This document shows, piece after piece, positions 49,482 through 58,947 of a DNA stretch of 64,000 bases; position 1 is the first letter of the stretch; each line of letters opens with the position of its first letter. The notes beneath the pieces were generated by a model, which had not been told where the DNA came from, ran no database searches, and saw only the letters and a list, made by a program, of their open reading frames with translations. The stretch is from Amorphophallus konjac (taxonomy: Eukaryota; Streptophyta; Magnoliopsida; Alismatales; Araceae): contig CM040121.1 of NCBI GenBank assembly GCA_022559845.1, forward strand, positions 572,558,140-572,622,139, written 5' to 3'. The position numbers and the translations under genes are program-made.

Positions 49482-50108
49482 GGAGGCGTCCAGGACCCTA
49501 GACACCTCCATCAGGGCCGAACTAATATTTTATTCTATTTTTATTCATTTTTTCCGAATATTTTTGTGGGGCGTCCAGGGACCCGGACGCCTCCAACAGG
49601 TCCACCGAAAACTACCGACGGCCGCACGCGGTTTGGCACAACGCGTGGTTTTGTGAGCGGTGCCTCGTGATTCAGAAATGGGTGCGTCCAGGTGACTAGA
49701 CGTCTCCATAATTTGGATTTTTTCACACACGACAAACCGTCGTTCGGTGGCCGGCGCCCGTGAGGGAGTTGATGGAGGCGTCCAGGGTCCTGGACGCCTC
49801 CAAAAATATTTTTTATTATTTTTATTTTGTCTTTTTATGCCAAAGCTAGCTTTATATATTTTTTATTTTTATGGAGGCGTCCAGGGGCCTGGACGCCTCC
49901 ATTAATATATTATTTTTTATTTGGTTGTGTCTTTTATGCCAACTGGCATTTTATATTTTTTTTTATATTTGTTTTTATGGAGGCGTCCAGGGGCCTGGAC
50001 GCCTCCTTTAATTTATTATTTTTTATTTGTGTTTTGGGTTTGAAAAATAAATTAAAAGAATGGGGCCGTCCAGGCAGAATGGGGGCGTCCAGGGGCCTGG
50101 ACGCCCCC
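49482..50108. repeat. Palindrome array I: seven GGCGTCCAGG hairpins
   Basis: Hairpins at 49482-49509, 49568-49594, 49681-49707, 49774-49801, 49873-49900, 49979-50006 and 50081-50108. The best units have arms GGAGGCGTCCAGG and CCTGGACGCCTCC around a GT or GC centre and are perfect 28-bp palindromes. 49482, 49568 and 49681 are eroded. Spacers of 70-80 bp are T-rich (TTTTATTTTT). The last copy has GGGGG/CCCCC outer arms in place of GGAGG/CCTCC. Confidence 0.93.
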
Positions 50109-51457
50109 ATTAAGGCCCACCCGGGTCCTCAGTTTAGGCGTTGGCGGTCGCCCGGCAGACAGCCTTCCTGATTCCGGAACCTCCTGATACGTCCGACTGG
50201 TATTGATGCCGTCCGAATGTCGTGACGAGACGATTTCGGATGCCGAGAAGGGCGGAAGAAGACTTAAGAAAAGGAAGCGCTCGAGCGATTCAAAATGCGT
50301 AAGCCGTTGCGGGGCGTCGTATAGTAATATGAGACTTTCTCAGGAGACGTCAGGAATGACGTGTCTACAGTTGTCCCGCCTTGGCATCTGCTTTGCAAGG
50401 GAGCGACACGTAGTGGAATGGTATCGAAGTGGAGTGAAATGAAGTGGGAGCGGACTGATAAGTTGATGCCAAGGTGTGATGGGACACGCTTTTGACGTTA
50501 CTGTTTGGAATCTTTCCTGGGGTTTCAATGAGGCAACCTTTGAAGAAGGTCTTTCAAATCTTGACGATTGCTTGGACGGAGATCAAATAAGGGAGGGTGA
50601 GATATGCGCTCAGGCACGAAAAAGAGACCAACTTCTCGGTGTGGAAGTACCTGGGTCATAAACCGGAGGTTTCACCTTTGGGGAGCGATTACCAGCCAAT
50701 GTGGAAGTGCTGCGGCCAAGGTGGGTCAAATAAGGTAAAAAGTAAAGGAATATCTGAGGGTATGTCCAAACAAGGGTCTCCTTTGGAAGAGCAGCGTAGG
50801 GCTGTTTCAAGGAAACTCAGTATTTCATTCGGAGTGGAATGTCTCACATTGGTAAGAATTGAAACCCAACGGCTTTCGCAATCGAATCACTTGAATGATC
50901 TTCCGTAATAAATCAAAGTCCTATATGAATACATGCTGGGTTAAAATAAAAATTTAAAACAAACTAAAATAGAAAATAGCCAAGGATAATATTGCCAACT
51001 TGTTAAGAACGGGTCAGGATACCGATCCGGTGAGCCGACACTGGGCTGGGGCCCGTTTATCCGCGTACCAACTCACTGAATGGAACCGTCGTCCCCATGC
51101 TACCACAAGTTAACGGCCTATCCGTACAACCCAAATTCTTCCAGGATCATCACCGTTTTTGTTGAAGGGGAACTCAAATCCCAGATTTGTTCGGGACGCA
51201 AGGTCCTTGACATGTTCAAGTAGCGTAGGTATCATATACTACGATGCACGACAAGGTGGGACCAACCATTGAAAGGTGGGACAGGAGACAGGACAAAGAC
51301 GTCCGTTGGTAAAACCTGCACAGACTAGCAAAGGTTAGCAACATCAGAAAGTAGCAGAATCGTAGCAGAATCGCACCACAGTACAAAGGAGATCCAGACA
51401 AAATCTTGACAATGACCACTGATGTGACATGTTTTATCTTGTAGCGCCCTACCCTTC
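50109..51457. other. Unassigned sequence upstream of PMD gene D
   Basis: No recognisable gene or repeat. Short frames (50203-50442, 50597-50908) have no motif. It should contain the distal promoter of gene D. Confidence 0.4.
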
Positions 51458-51467
51458 CTATAAGAAC
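51458..51467 (+). promoter_or_regulatory. TATA box of PMD gene D
   Basis: CCTATAAGAA lies about 95 bp before the first ATG of gene D. GTTCATTCAAA (51481-51491), also found ahead of gene A, follows. TATA boxes at a similar distance precede genes A and C. Confidence 0.5.
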
Positions 51468-51553
51468 TCCCCTTAGGCTAGTTCATTCAAATGCACCAAG
51501 GTGGGTTTTGGAAGCTCAGGAGAGGAAAGAGAGGAGAATCTAGAGATTTCAGG

Positions 51554-52966
51554 ATGGAAGGAGAGTCTTCCCACGTTATGAAGAGGAGCAGGTCTAGCAG
51601 CGAGATCAGGCGACTCTCCGACCTCTAGGGTCATCTGAGTGGGACGATCATGTCGCATATGGTAAACTGATTCATTTCAAATTTCTCCACGTGAACCTTC
51701 TTCTTACTCCCTTCCTTTCTTCTTCTTTCTTTTCTCTTCCAGCCATATCCACTCTTCCCAGGTCCGAGGAAGTTTTCCAAACTGCGTTGGCTTTCAAAGC
51801 TAACTTCTAACATCTCCATCGGCATGAGGGCCATACTCTCGAAGTGGCATCTGCAGGGGCTCCTTATTCACGCCAAACACTATGAGAAGATTCGTATGGA
51901 CTGGGCGGCTATGGGCGCACTAGTGGAGATCTGGCATCCCCAGACCCACACTTTTATCTTCCCGACCTTTGAGGTGACCATCCTCCTCGAGGAGGTGGAA
52001 CTTCTGCTCAGTTTGAAGAAATTCAAGAGTGACGGGAAGGTGAAGGCTATGCGGATGCTGACACGGGGGACTTCCGAAAACGTCCTTGGAAGCTTCATGC
52101 CGCCTGACGCGGCCAGGAAGGTGCGTAATCAAAAGGGGATTGATTTGCAAAAGCTCGCGGAGTGGGTCATGGACGCCCTGAGGGGGGCACCAGATGATGA
52201 CCACTTAGAAGGAATCATGAAGGGGTTCACTATCTGTCTGGCGGGTGCTCTCTTGTTTCCTTATACCGACAACATGGTGGAGGAAGATCAACTAAGTGCC
52301 ATCTGCGGGATCTGGCGTGGAAAGAGGGTGGGACCCGCCGTCCTTGCCTATCTTTACAGCGGCCTTACTGTCTCGAGCATGGGTAAGCCTCCTTTTGGTT
52401 GCGCACTTGTCCTGAATTGCTGGCTTGATTTGCACTTCAAATTCGACCACCGCGAGGGAATGCCAACTGCTTCGAAGCTCTTCCAACAAAGCCCTCTTCA
52501 TCACATAGCCGACGTGTTAGGCTTCGGTGGTACTGTAGTGAACCGCGTTCCGTGGCTGAAGAAACGTGAAGACTGGCAGTCTCACCTCCGCACCGTGACA
52601 CAGGGCTTCTTTAATTACGCACCGGCATGTTTGCTTTCGCTAGATCTTCTCATGAGGCCTTCTCCCGAAGTTGATCTTCAACTGATCGGTGCGACCGAGT
52701 TCGTCCTTTATAATGCGCATCGGTGCTGCCTCCAGATTGGCATCCCACGCCATTCGTTCCCGCTACCGACTGGCATTGTTCCTTTGAAGAAGAGAGAGTT
52801 GGGCACTGAAGCGGACGCGAGGGAAGCGAAAGCCATTAAAGCTCCCTGGAAGACAAGTGTTGCGGGAAAGGCTTTAGCGTACGTGGGGGAAGAATGCGAG
52901 CTGTGGAGAGCTTATGTAACCGAACTGGCGAAGTTAAGGCCTAAGGCGCCTAAGCCCTTGATGTAG
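51554..52966 (+). CDS. PMD gene D: plant mobile domain / DUF7745-like protein
   Basis: Exon 1 (51554-51661) starts MEGESSHVMKRSRSSSEIRR and is homologous to exon 1 of gene C, but has a TAG at 51626-51628. A second in-frame ATG at 51650 gives MSHM and runs into the intron donor ATG|GTAAAC. Exon 2 (51743-52966, after TTTTCTCTTCCAG) is fully open. From 51650 the product would be 411 residues. Family hallmarks are HTFIFPTFEVTILLEEVELL near the N-terminus (the strand-helix motif that opens PMD folds) and AYLYSGL ... FGCALVLNCWLDLHFKF in the middle. PMD proteins of Arabidopsis (MAIN, MAIL1) act in gene expression and transposon silencing; relatives are carried by transposons. An AATAAA lies 22 bp after the stop (52988). 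The function of this copy is unknown. Confidence 0.65.
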
Positions 52967-53104
52967 CTCATTCTGCTCCTCTGATGGAATAAAATCTGGC
53001 ATGGATGTTTTGGACCTTTATCCACTTAATTATTTTTTTTTATTTTCATTTTTCTTGTATTTTTATTTTGGGTTTGATTATATATACACTTATCTAAGAT
53101 GCTT

Positions 53105-53166
<62 letters not shown>

Positions 53167-53183
53167 AAAAAAAAATTTATCAT
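52967..53183. other. Spacer between genes D and A with (TA)n microsatellite
   Basis: The 3' untranslated region of D with AATAAA at 52988-52993, then a T-rich stretch and a pure TA run at about 53107-53163. Confidence 0.85.
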
Positions 53184-53526
53184 GGGGGCGTCTAGGGTCC
53201 TGGACGCCCCTATTTTTATTTTTGTTTTTTTAGCATTTTATTTTTTGGGGGCGTCCAGGGTCCTGGACGCCCCTAATTTTGATTTTTTTTAAATTTTCAT
53301 TTTTTTATTTTTGGGGGCGTCCAGGGGCCTGGACGCCCCTAATTTTTATCTTCGTTTTGAAATTTTTAATAATTTTTTTTGGGGGCGTCCTGGGTGCTAG
53401 ACGCCCCTAAGTTTTTATTTTTTTAGTTTTTATTTTGGGGGCGTCCAGGCGCCTGGACGCCCCAAATTTTTTTGAATTTTGAAAAAAAATAAAAAAAGTG
53501 GGGGCGTCCAGGCGCCTGGACGCCCC
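53184..53526. repeat. Palindrome array II: six GGCGTCCAGG hairpins in the gene A promoter
   Basis: Copies at 53184-53210, 53247-53273, 53313-53339, 53381-53407, 53437-53463 and 53500-53526. Spacing is 56-68 bp from start to start and spacers are almost pure A/T. Outer arms are GGGGG/CCCC. Centres differ (GGGTCC, GGGGCC, GGCGCC) but each stays self-complementary except 53381, where one arm has TGGGTGCTAG. The last hairpin ends 14 bp before the TATA box of gene A. Confidence 0.93.
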
Positions 53527-53540
53527 AAAGAGGGTGGATT

Positions 53541-53550
53541 CTATATATAT
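53541..53550 (+). promoter_or_regulatory. TATA box of PMD gene A
   Basis: CTATATATAT about 85 bp upstream of the gene A ATG, directly after palindrome array II. The leader contains GTTCATTCAAA (53583-53593), shared with gene D. Confidence 0.6.
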
Positions 53551-53630
53551 GGGGGGGGCCTCCCCCCCTTTGCTCAAATACTGTTCATTCAAACCACCCA
53601 GTCAAACCAGACGACACATTCTTCGTCCCA

Positions 53631-56600
53631 ATGGAGCAAGGTGGGCCGAGCCAGGGTGGAGAGAAGCGGAAACGACGGGCTCGTCGTCCGAGGAGGCTGA
53701 GGGACGATGCTGAGGAGGCTGCTGCGGCGGAGGAGATTGCCGCGGGGGAGGAGGCTCTTCCTTTGGCCTTGGAGGCTGCAGTGGATGTCGGCGACGCGGG
53801 AGAGGACGAGCACGATCCGGTAAGCCCCTTAGACTTTCATTCTATTGGTTCACTGGGCTAAAAGGGCGGACGAGAGGCTGTGTGGAGAACGCCGGGTGTG
53901 AGGGAAGGAGGCGTCCAGGGGCCTGGACGCCTCCACATTTTCTTTTTTTTCTTTTTTAATTTATTTATTTACGTAAATAATAAAAAAGAATTAAAAATAA
54001 GGAGGCGTCCAGGGCATGGGACGCCTCCATAATAATATATATATTATTAATATATATTTTTTGTTTTGGGTTTTCTATAAAGAAAATAAGGAAAATAGAG
54101 AGGAGGCGTCCAATGTGCTGGACGCCTCCATAAAAATCCCAAATTTTTTTTAAAGCTAACATAAAATAAATAAATAGAATATATAGTGTTATTGCTTAAT
54201 ATTATTCATGATGCTGATGTGTTCTTTGTTGGTTTTGTGGTGTGCAGGGCGTGATGAAGGGCCGGATCAGCTGGTCCCTAGTGGTGGCAGCATACCGTGG
54301 GCTGCCAGACTTCCAGAGGGCGCGTGTGGATGCCATGGGCTTTGGAGCTTTCCTTAGGATCGAGCCCTTCCGGCTCGACCTTCCTCTTATCCAGGCATTG
54401 AGGGAGCGGTGGCACGCGCCGAGCCGAGCGTTTATGATGCCCTGGGGGCACATGGTGCCGTCACTGGAGGACGTGGCTCGGATCACCGGGCTACGGGTGG
54501 ACGGAGAGGCGGTGAGCGGGGTCACCTACCCCGACTACCGAGAGAGTGCCCTGGACCTGCTGTGGTTAGAGACGAGCGTGACTGACAGGGACAACAGGGT
54601 AGTTGGCCGAGTGGAGATCATGGAGGCGCTCGGATTCGTTGACCCGCGCCAGCGGGTTAGCGAGACTGGAGCGGAGTTTCTGGCACGACTGGAGGGAGAT
54701 GCCCGTGCAGCTTTCACCCAGGATCCGAGCGAGAGGGAGCTGGTGGATCTAGACCTCCGGAGGTTTCTTTTCTTCTTCTTGGGCCGCCTTCTGCTGGGGA
54801 CGAAGGGGGATGGCATCCACTGCCGTTTCCTCGGGATCTTGGCGGATCTGGACAGAGTGGGACACTACGCGTGGGGAGCGGCTCTGCTTGCCCATTTGAT
54901 TGCTGATCTCTCCCAGACTTCGGAGAAGGAGACGACAGTCAGCGGCTTCGCACCTTTTCTCCAGGTACACAATTTATTTATGCATTTTCACAGTTAAATA
55001 TGCAATTATTGTACTAATGATGTATGATGGATGCAGGTGTGGAGCTATTACTATTTCCCGATGGGGAGGGCTAGGCATGGGAACAGGAGGGCCGTGCCTC
55101 TGGCGCGGCGGTGGAGGCCGGTCGTGGTTGCAGCACCCCACGGCTACCAGCTGGCGTCGCTTCGTCGGGAGCTGAGCGAGTATCCCGAGGCCATGGTATG
55201 ATGCGTATGATTTTTTTGTGTTTATGCATGTGACTGAATGGTAACTAACATGATGTATGTATGGTGATGCAGGTGGTGTGGAGACCCTACCTGGGCATGG
55301 GCGACGCTGGCCAGCCTTGGGTTGTAGCGGGTCTTCCTCGTTTCAGGCGGGACGTGTGGGTCCATTGCTTGAACGAGATCGAGCCGCTTCGGCTGAGGCT
55401 GGTTATGAGGACGTTGGGGCTAGCCCAGGAGTGGGTTGATGTAGATGAGCCGGCCCGCATCGGGCGGAAGACCAAGGGGAAGGCGAAGGTTGTGGACTGG
55501 CGTACGCGCTTCCCAGCACAGTACCAGGACTGGCAGCAGGGCGGGGTCCCAGTGGTGTCCCATGTACAGGACAGTACTGATTACCTGAGACGGTACCGGG
55601 CTACGTATGGGGACCGCCTCTTCCTTGGTGGTATGGCAGGGGTAAGTGAAATGAGAATGCTTCACTCTTCTATATGTATATGCATGTAGCACTAACTTAT
55701 GTACAATGCAGGATGCTCGTGACAACATGATCGCCGACCTGCGGGCCCAGTTGGCGGACGCCAGGCGGCAGTTGGTGGCCATCCGACAGGAGTTGGAGAT
55801 CCTGGTGAGTTTATGCGATGCATTTTTTGTGACCTGGATTTTTGATACTTGGCCTCTAACTGTCGTTCGCTCTGTGTTTCAGCGGGCCCACCAGACAGCG
55901 GCAGCCGGGATGGCTGGTGGAGCGGGTTCCAGTTCGCGGGGCCCTCCTCCGGAGGTTTCTGCCCTCCAGGAGCAGCTGGCGTATGCGGTGGCTCGGGCTG
56001 AGGAGGCCGAGCGTGACCGTGAGGCTCGAGTGAGCATTTGCCTGACCACGACTCTCCTTCTGGCTGCCCTCCTTCTATCACTGTCCTCTTACGGTGCATG
56101 CGTGCTTTGACAGGTGGCCGAGATCCGAGAGGCCCTGGCGCGTGCTGTTCGTGCCGAGCAGGAGCGCGACGCTCGGGTGGCGGAGCGTGACGCCCGGATT
56201 GTGGAGCTGGAGGAGGAGCGTCGACGGGAGGCTGAGGAGCTCCCTCGTGACGTGCTGGATCTGCGGATCACCCTCGAGCTGTCAAGGAGGGAGGCGATGA
56301 GGGAGAGAGAGGAGAGAGAGAGGGATAGGGAGAGCATGGAGAGAGAGAGGGAGAGGGATAGGGAGGAGCGACAGTGGGATCAGACCGAGAGGAGGGCTCT
56401 GGAGGCCCAGCTGCTGGAGCTCCGATCGAGTCTTGGCACGGCGGAGGGGAGGCTTCGGGAGAGCGAGGAGCGGTACCAGAGGGCGAAGGAACGCGGGGCG
56501 CGACTTCGTCAGTCTGGTTCTTTTTCCATGGGCAGCTATCTGGTTTCTTCGGCCGAGGAGCGTCGTCGCGCCTTCGAGGCTGGAGTGCCACCGCAGGGCG

Positions 56601-56698
56601 AGGCGAGCACGGCTTCTCAGGGTTCGCAGAGGCCCCCTAGGGATCCCCGTCAGAGGAGGGAGGAGAGAGATGACCAGGAGGGTGATGGTGAGAGTTAG
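53631..56698 (+). CDS. PMD gene A: intact seven-exon plant mobile domain protein with C-terminal coiled coil
   Basis: Exons 53631-53819, 54248-54964, 55037-55195, 55273-55641, 55712-55804, 55883-56029 and 56114-56698. Every intron is GT-AG and phase 0, giving 752 residues with no break. Residues 1-63 are a basic then acidic low-complexity head. Exons 2-4 form the PMD (aminotransferase-like plant mobile domain): VVAAYRGLPDFQRARV, MPWGHMVPSLEDVARITGLR, FFLGRLLLGTKGDGIHCRFL, DRVGHYAWGAALLAHL, VWSYYYFPMGRARH, CLNEIEPLRLRLVMRTLGLA. Exons 5-7 are an Arg/Glu-rich coiled coil (RRALEAQLLELRSSL) and end with a charged disordered tail. Its start follows a TATA box and six hairpins; intron 1 holds three more. 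It is probably expressed or recently so. The family is linked to silencing and to transposons; the partner and substrate are unknown. Confidence 0.85.
53907..54129. repeat. Palindrome array III: three hairpins in intron 1 of gene A
   Basis: Copies at 53907-53934 (perfect, GGAGG/CCTCC arms), 54001-54028 (centre AGGGCATGGG, one pair lost) and 54102-54129 (centre CAATGTGCTG, imperfect). Spacing is about 95-100 bp with AT-rich spacers. Confidence 0.92.
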
Positions 56699-56916
56699 AG
56701 AGTTGCTTGTACACGTCACCCTTCTCACTGTATGATGTACTTTCGGCTATTATATGAAATGAAAATGGCTTTCTTGTGTTGTGTGTACTTTTCTCTCTCC
56801 CACACTTTCTTCTTTGCACTGAGTTGTCCTTCGAGGCACGCTCCACGAGACCTTACCCTGAACAGCGGGGAACTACGCTTTGCACGGGGGGATTCTGTTT
56901 CCTTTCTCCCCCTTTT

Positions 56917-56943
56917 GGGCGCGTCCAGGCGCGAGGACGCGTC
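56917..56943. repeat. Degenerate palindrome upstream of gene B
   Basis: GGGCGCGTCCAGGCGCGAGG then ACGCGTC keeps the CGCGTCC / GGACGCG arms; it sits 126 bp before the gene B ATG. Confidence 0.75.
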
Positions 56944-57068
56944 TTAATCCTTGAATTCAAATTTAAAGCGTCGGGTGGCCTTTCTTCTCCCGTGCCTTAC
57001 CCGCAAACGAGCCCGCCTTCCGCCGAAACTCGCTTGCCCCCTTTCTCGTCTTCCTCCTCTTTTGATCG

Positions 57069-58409
57069 ATGGAGTTCGGTGGGCCCGACCATGGTGAAGG
57101 TGGAGAGGGACGAGGAACTCCTCGCCCGAGGAGGGACACGCAAGAACATGGAACGACGTCCATGGAGGAGGAAGGGCCGCTTCGGGCCCCCGAGGGACCC
57201 GAGGGGCCCGATGTCGCGGAGGGAGGTGAACACGGTCTGGTAGGTCCTCCGATCTCTTCCTCTTTTGATCCATTTTGAGTTTTGAAGCGAGCCGCGCGAG
57301 GGGGGAAAGGGTTCGGCGAGTGTTGCACTCAAATGATGGACGCGTCCTAGACAGGGGACGCGTTCTTTGTTATGATGCGAGGCCCTTCTTTCTTGGTGCA
57401 GGACATGGCGAGGACCCTGGGCCTGGCCGATGAGTGGGCGAGTGCGGACGAGCCGAGCCGCGTCAGGAGGGAGAGTCGCGGCAAGGCGAGGCTCGAGGAC
57501 TGGCACGTACGTCTCCCTGGACAGCAAGGGAGTGTATTGGTGCAGGACAGCGCCGACTTCCTGCGGCGGCAGAGAGAGAGTTATGCGGGGCTTCCCCAAG
57601 CTGGGGACACGCGTGGCATCGGCGGCTCGCGCGCCCAACTGTCAGAGGCTAGGCGGCAGCTGGCCGTCGCTCAACATGAGCTGTCGCTCCTGGTAAGTTA
57701 CGTGCCGCACTTTTATCTTCAGATTTTGGAGTTTCACTGACGGCCGTTGTTTATTTTGTTCCAGCGTGCCCAGCAGACAGCGACGGCGGGGATGATTGGT
57801 GGCGCATCTTCCAGTTCCTCGGCCCCTTTTCTCGAGATTGCCTCCCTCCGGGAACAACTTGCCGGTGCGGTGGCCCGCGCGACCCGGGCGGAGGAGGAGC
57901 GTGATGCCTGGGTGGCGACTGTAGCGGAGCTGCGGCATCGTGGTGAGGAGAGACCTTCTCCAGACATCCTGGAGTTAAGGGTTCTTCTGCAGATGATGAG
58001 GAGAGAGGCAGAGAGAGAGAAAGCCGAGAGAAGGTCCGAGCGACAGCGGGATCAGACCGAGAGGAGGGCTTTGGAGGCCCAAGTGAGGGAGCTCCAGCTG
58101 GGCCTTCAGGCCGTTGTGCAGAGGCTAGGAGGGATGGAGACGCGCTACGAGAGAGCGCGAGAGTTCGGGGAGCGACTCCGCCAGTCCGGTCGCTTTGCCG
58201 CTAGTGGCTTCTTCGCCACGCCAGGGGAGGAGCAGCGAGTCACTGCTGCGGAGCAGGCGCCAAGAGGCGAGGCAGGTGCTACTGCACGGGGATCCCGGAG
58301 GCTTCTGAGGGACCCTCACCTCGGGGGAGAGGAGAGGGACGCCTATAGGGACGAGCATGAAAATAATGGCAAGAGCTGGCGAGCTAGTGGACCCGCCACC
58401 TCTCTATGA
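57069..58409 (+). CDS. PMD gene B: paralogue without the PMD core, coiled-coil protein
   Basis: Exons 57069-57239, 57402-57692 and 57765-58409 give an open frame of 368 residues with phase-0 GT-AG introns. Exon 1 is a low-complexity head (MEFGGPDHGEGGEGRG). Exon 2 starts in the middle of what is exon 4 in gene A (DMARTLGLADEWASADEPSR aligns with TLGLAQEWVDVDEPAR) and is fused with the equivalent of exon 5 (RAQLSEARRQLAVAQHELSL). Exon 3 corresponds to exons 6 and 7 with the intron between them gone (EERDAWVATVAELR). The PMD strands and helices, exons 2-3 and half of 4, are missing. The coiled coil (RRALEAQVRELQLGLQ) and the RLRQSGRF motif remain. It might act as a dimerisation partner or inhibitor of full-length copies, or simply be a deletion remnant that is still open. 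Confidence 0.65.
57339..57365. repeat. Degenerate palindrome in intron 1 of gene B
   Basis: GGACGCGTCCTAGACAGGGG then ACGCGTTC. Arms GGACGCGTCC and GGACGCGT are still recognisable. Its place in intron 1 matches array III of gene A. Confidence 0.65.
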
Positions 58410-58849
58410 TTGTAGTGTTTGTGACAGCTTATGTAGAATTATGAATGGAATGATTTGATTTTCTGCTGCTTGTTTGTTCTCTTGTGCGTTCCTTCTTCCC
58501 TACACTTCCTCTCCTTTGCACTGTTCCCATGTGATGGGTCTGTCGAGACTCCACCCCGAGCGGAGAATCGCGTCTTGTTGTGACCATTTCCACAGGAATC
58601 TGCCGTCGAAGTCAATAATGACGGCCCTAGTCCCTTTTCCCGGATGTTGTGTCAAATTTTGCGGACGTCCTCCAAAACATGATAGGGTATCCCTAGACAA
58701 CATAGGGTGCTAGTCGTCATATTCTTCGTCCAATCAATCACCCTGTGCGAGCGGTGAAGTGACACACGGGACCGCATGGTAGGTGCCTCATCGCGAGGGC
58801 TACCATTAACAGGTGATGGAGGCAATCTTGGCCCGCACTCCTTTCATTT
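58410..58849. other. Spacer between genes B and C
   Basis: The 3' untranslated region of B and the upstream region of C. No hairpin of the GGCGTCCAGG family is present here, unlike the spacers before D, A and B. Confidence 0.6.
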
Positions 58850-58859
58850 CTATAAATTC
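58850..58859 (+). promoter_or_regulatory. TATA box of PMD gene C
   Basis: CTATAAATTC about 95 bp before the ATG of gene C, the same distance as in A and D. Confidence 0.5.
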
Positions 58860-58947
58860 TTGTCCCTTTTATCCTCCTAGGTATATCGAGAGCTAACTCG
58901 AGGAACACAAGTTCTTACGAGGAGGAGTTCAAAATTTCGAGAGTTGG

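Noticed and set aside
49482..54129. CRISPR-like array of palindromes
   Set aside because: The sequence is plant nuclear; spacers are low-complexity AT tracts, repeats diverge, and no cas genes exist.
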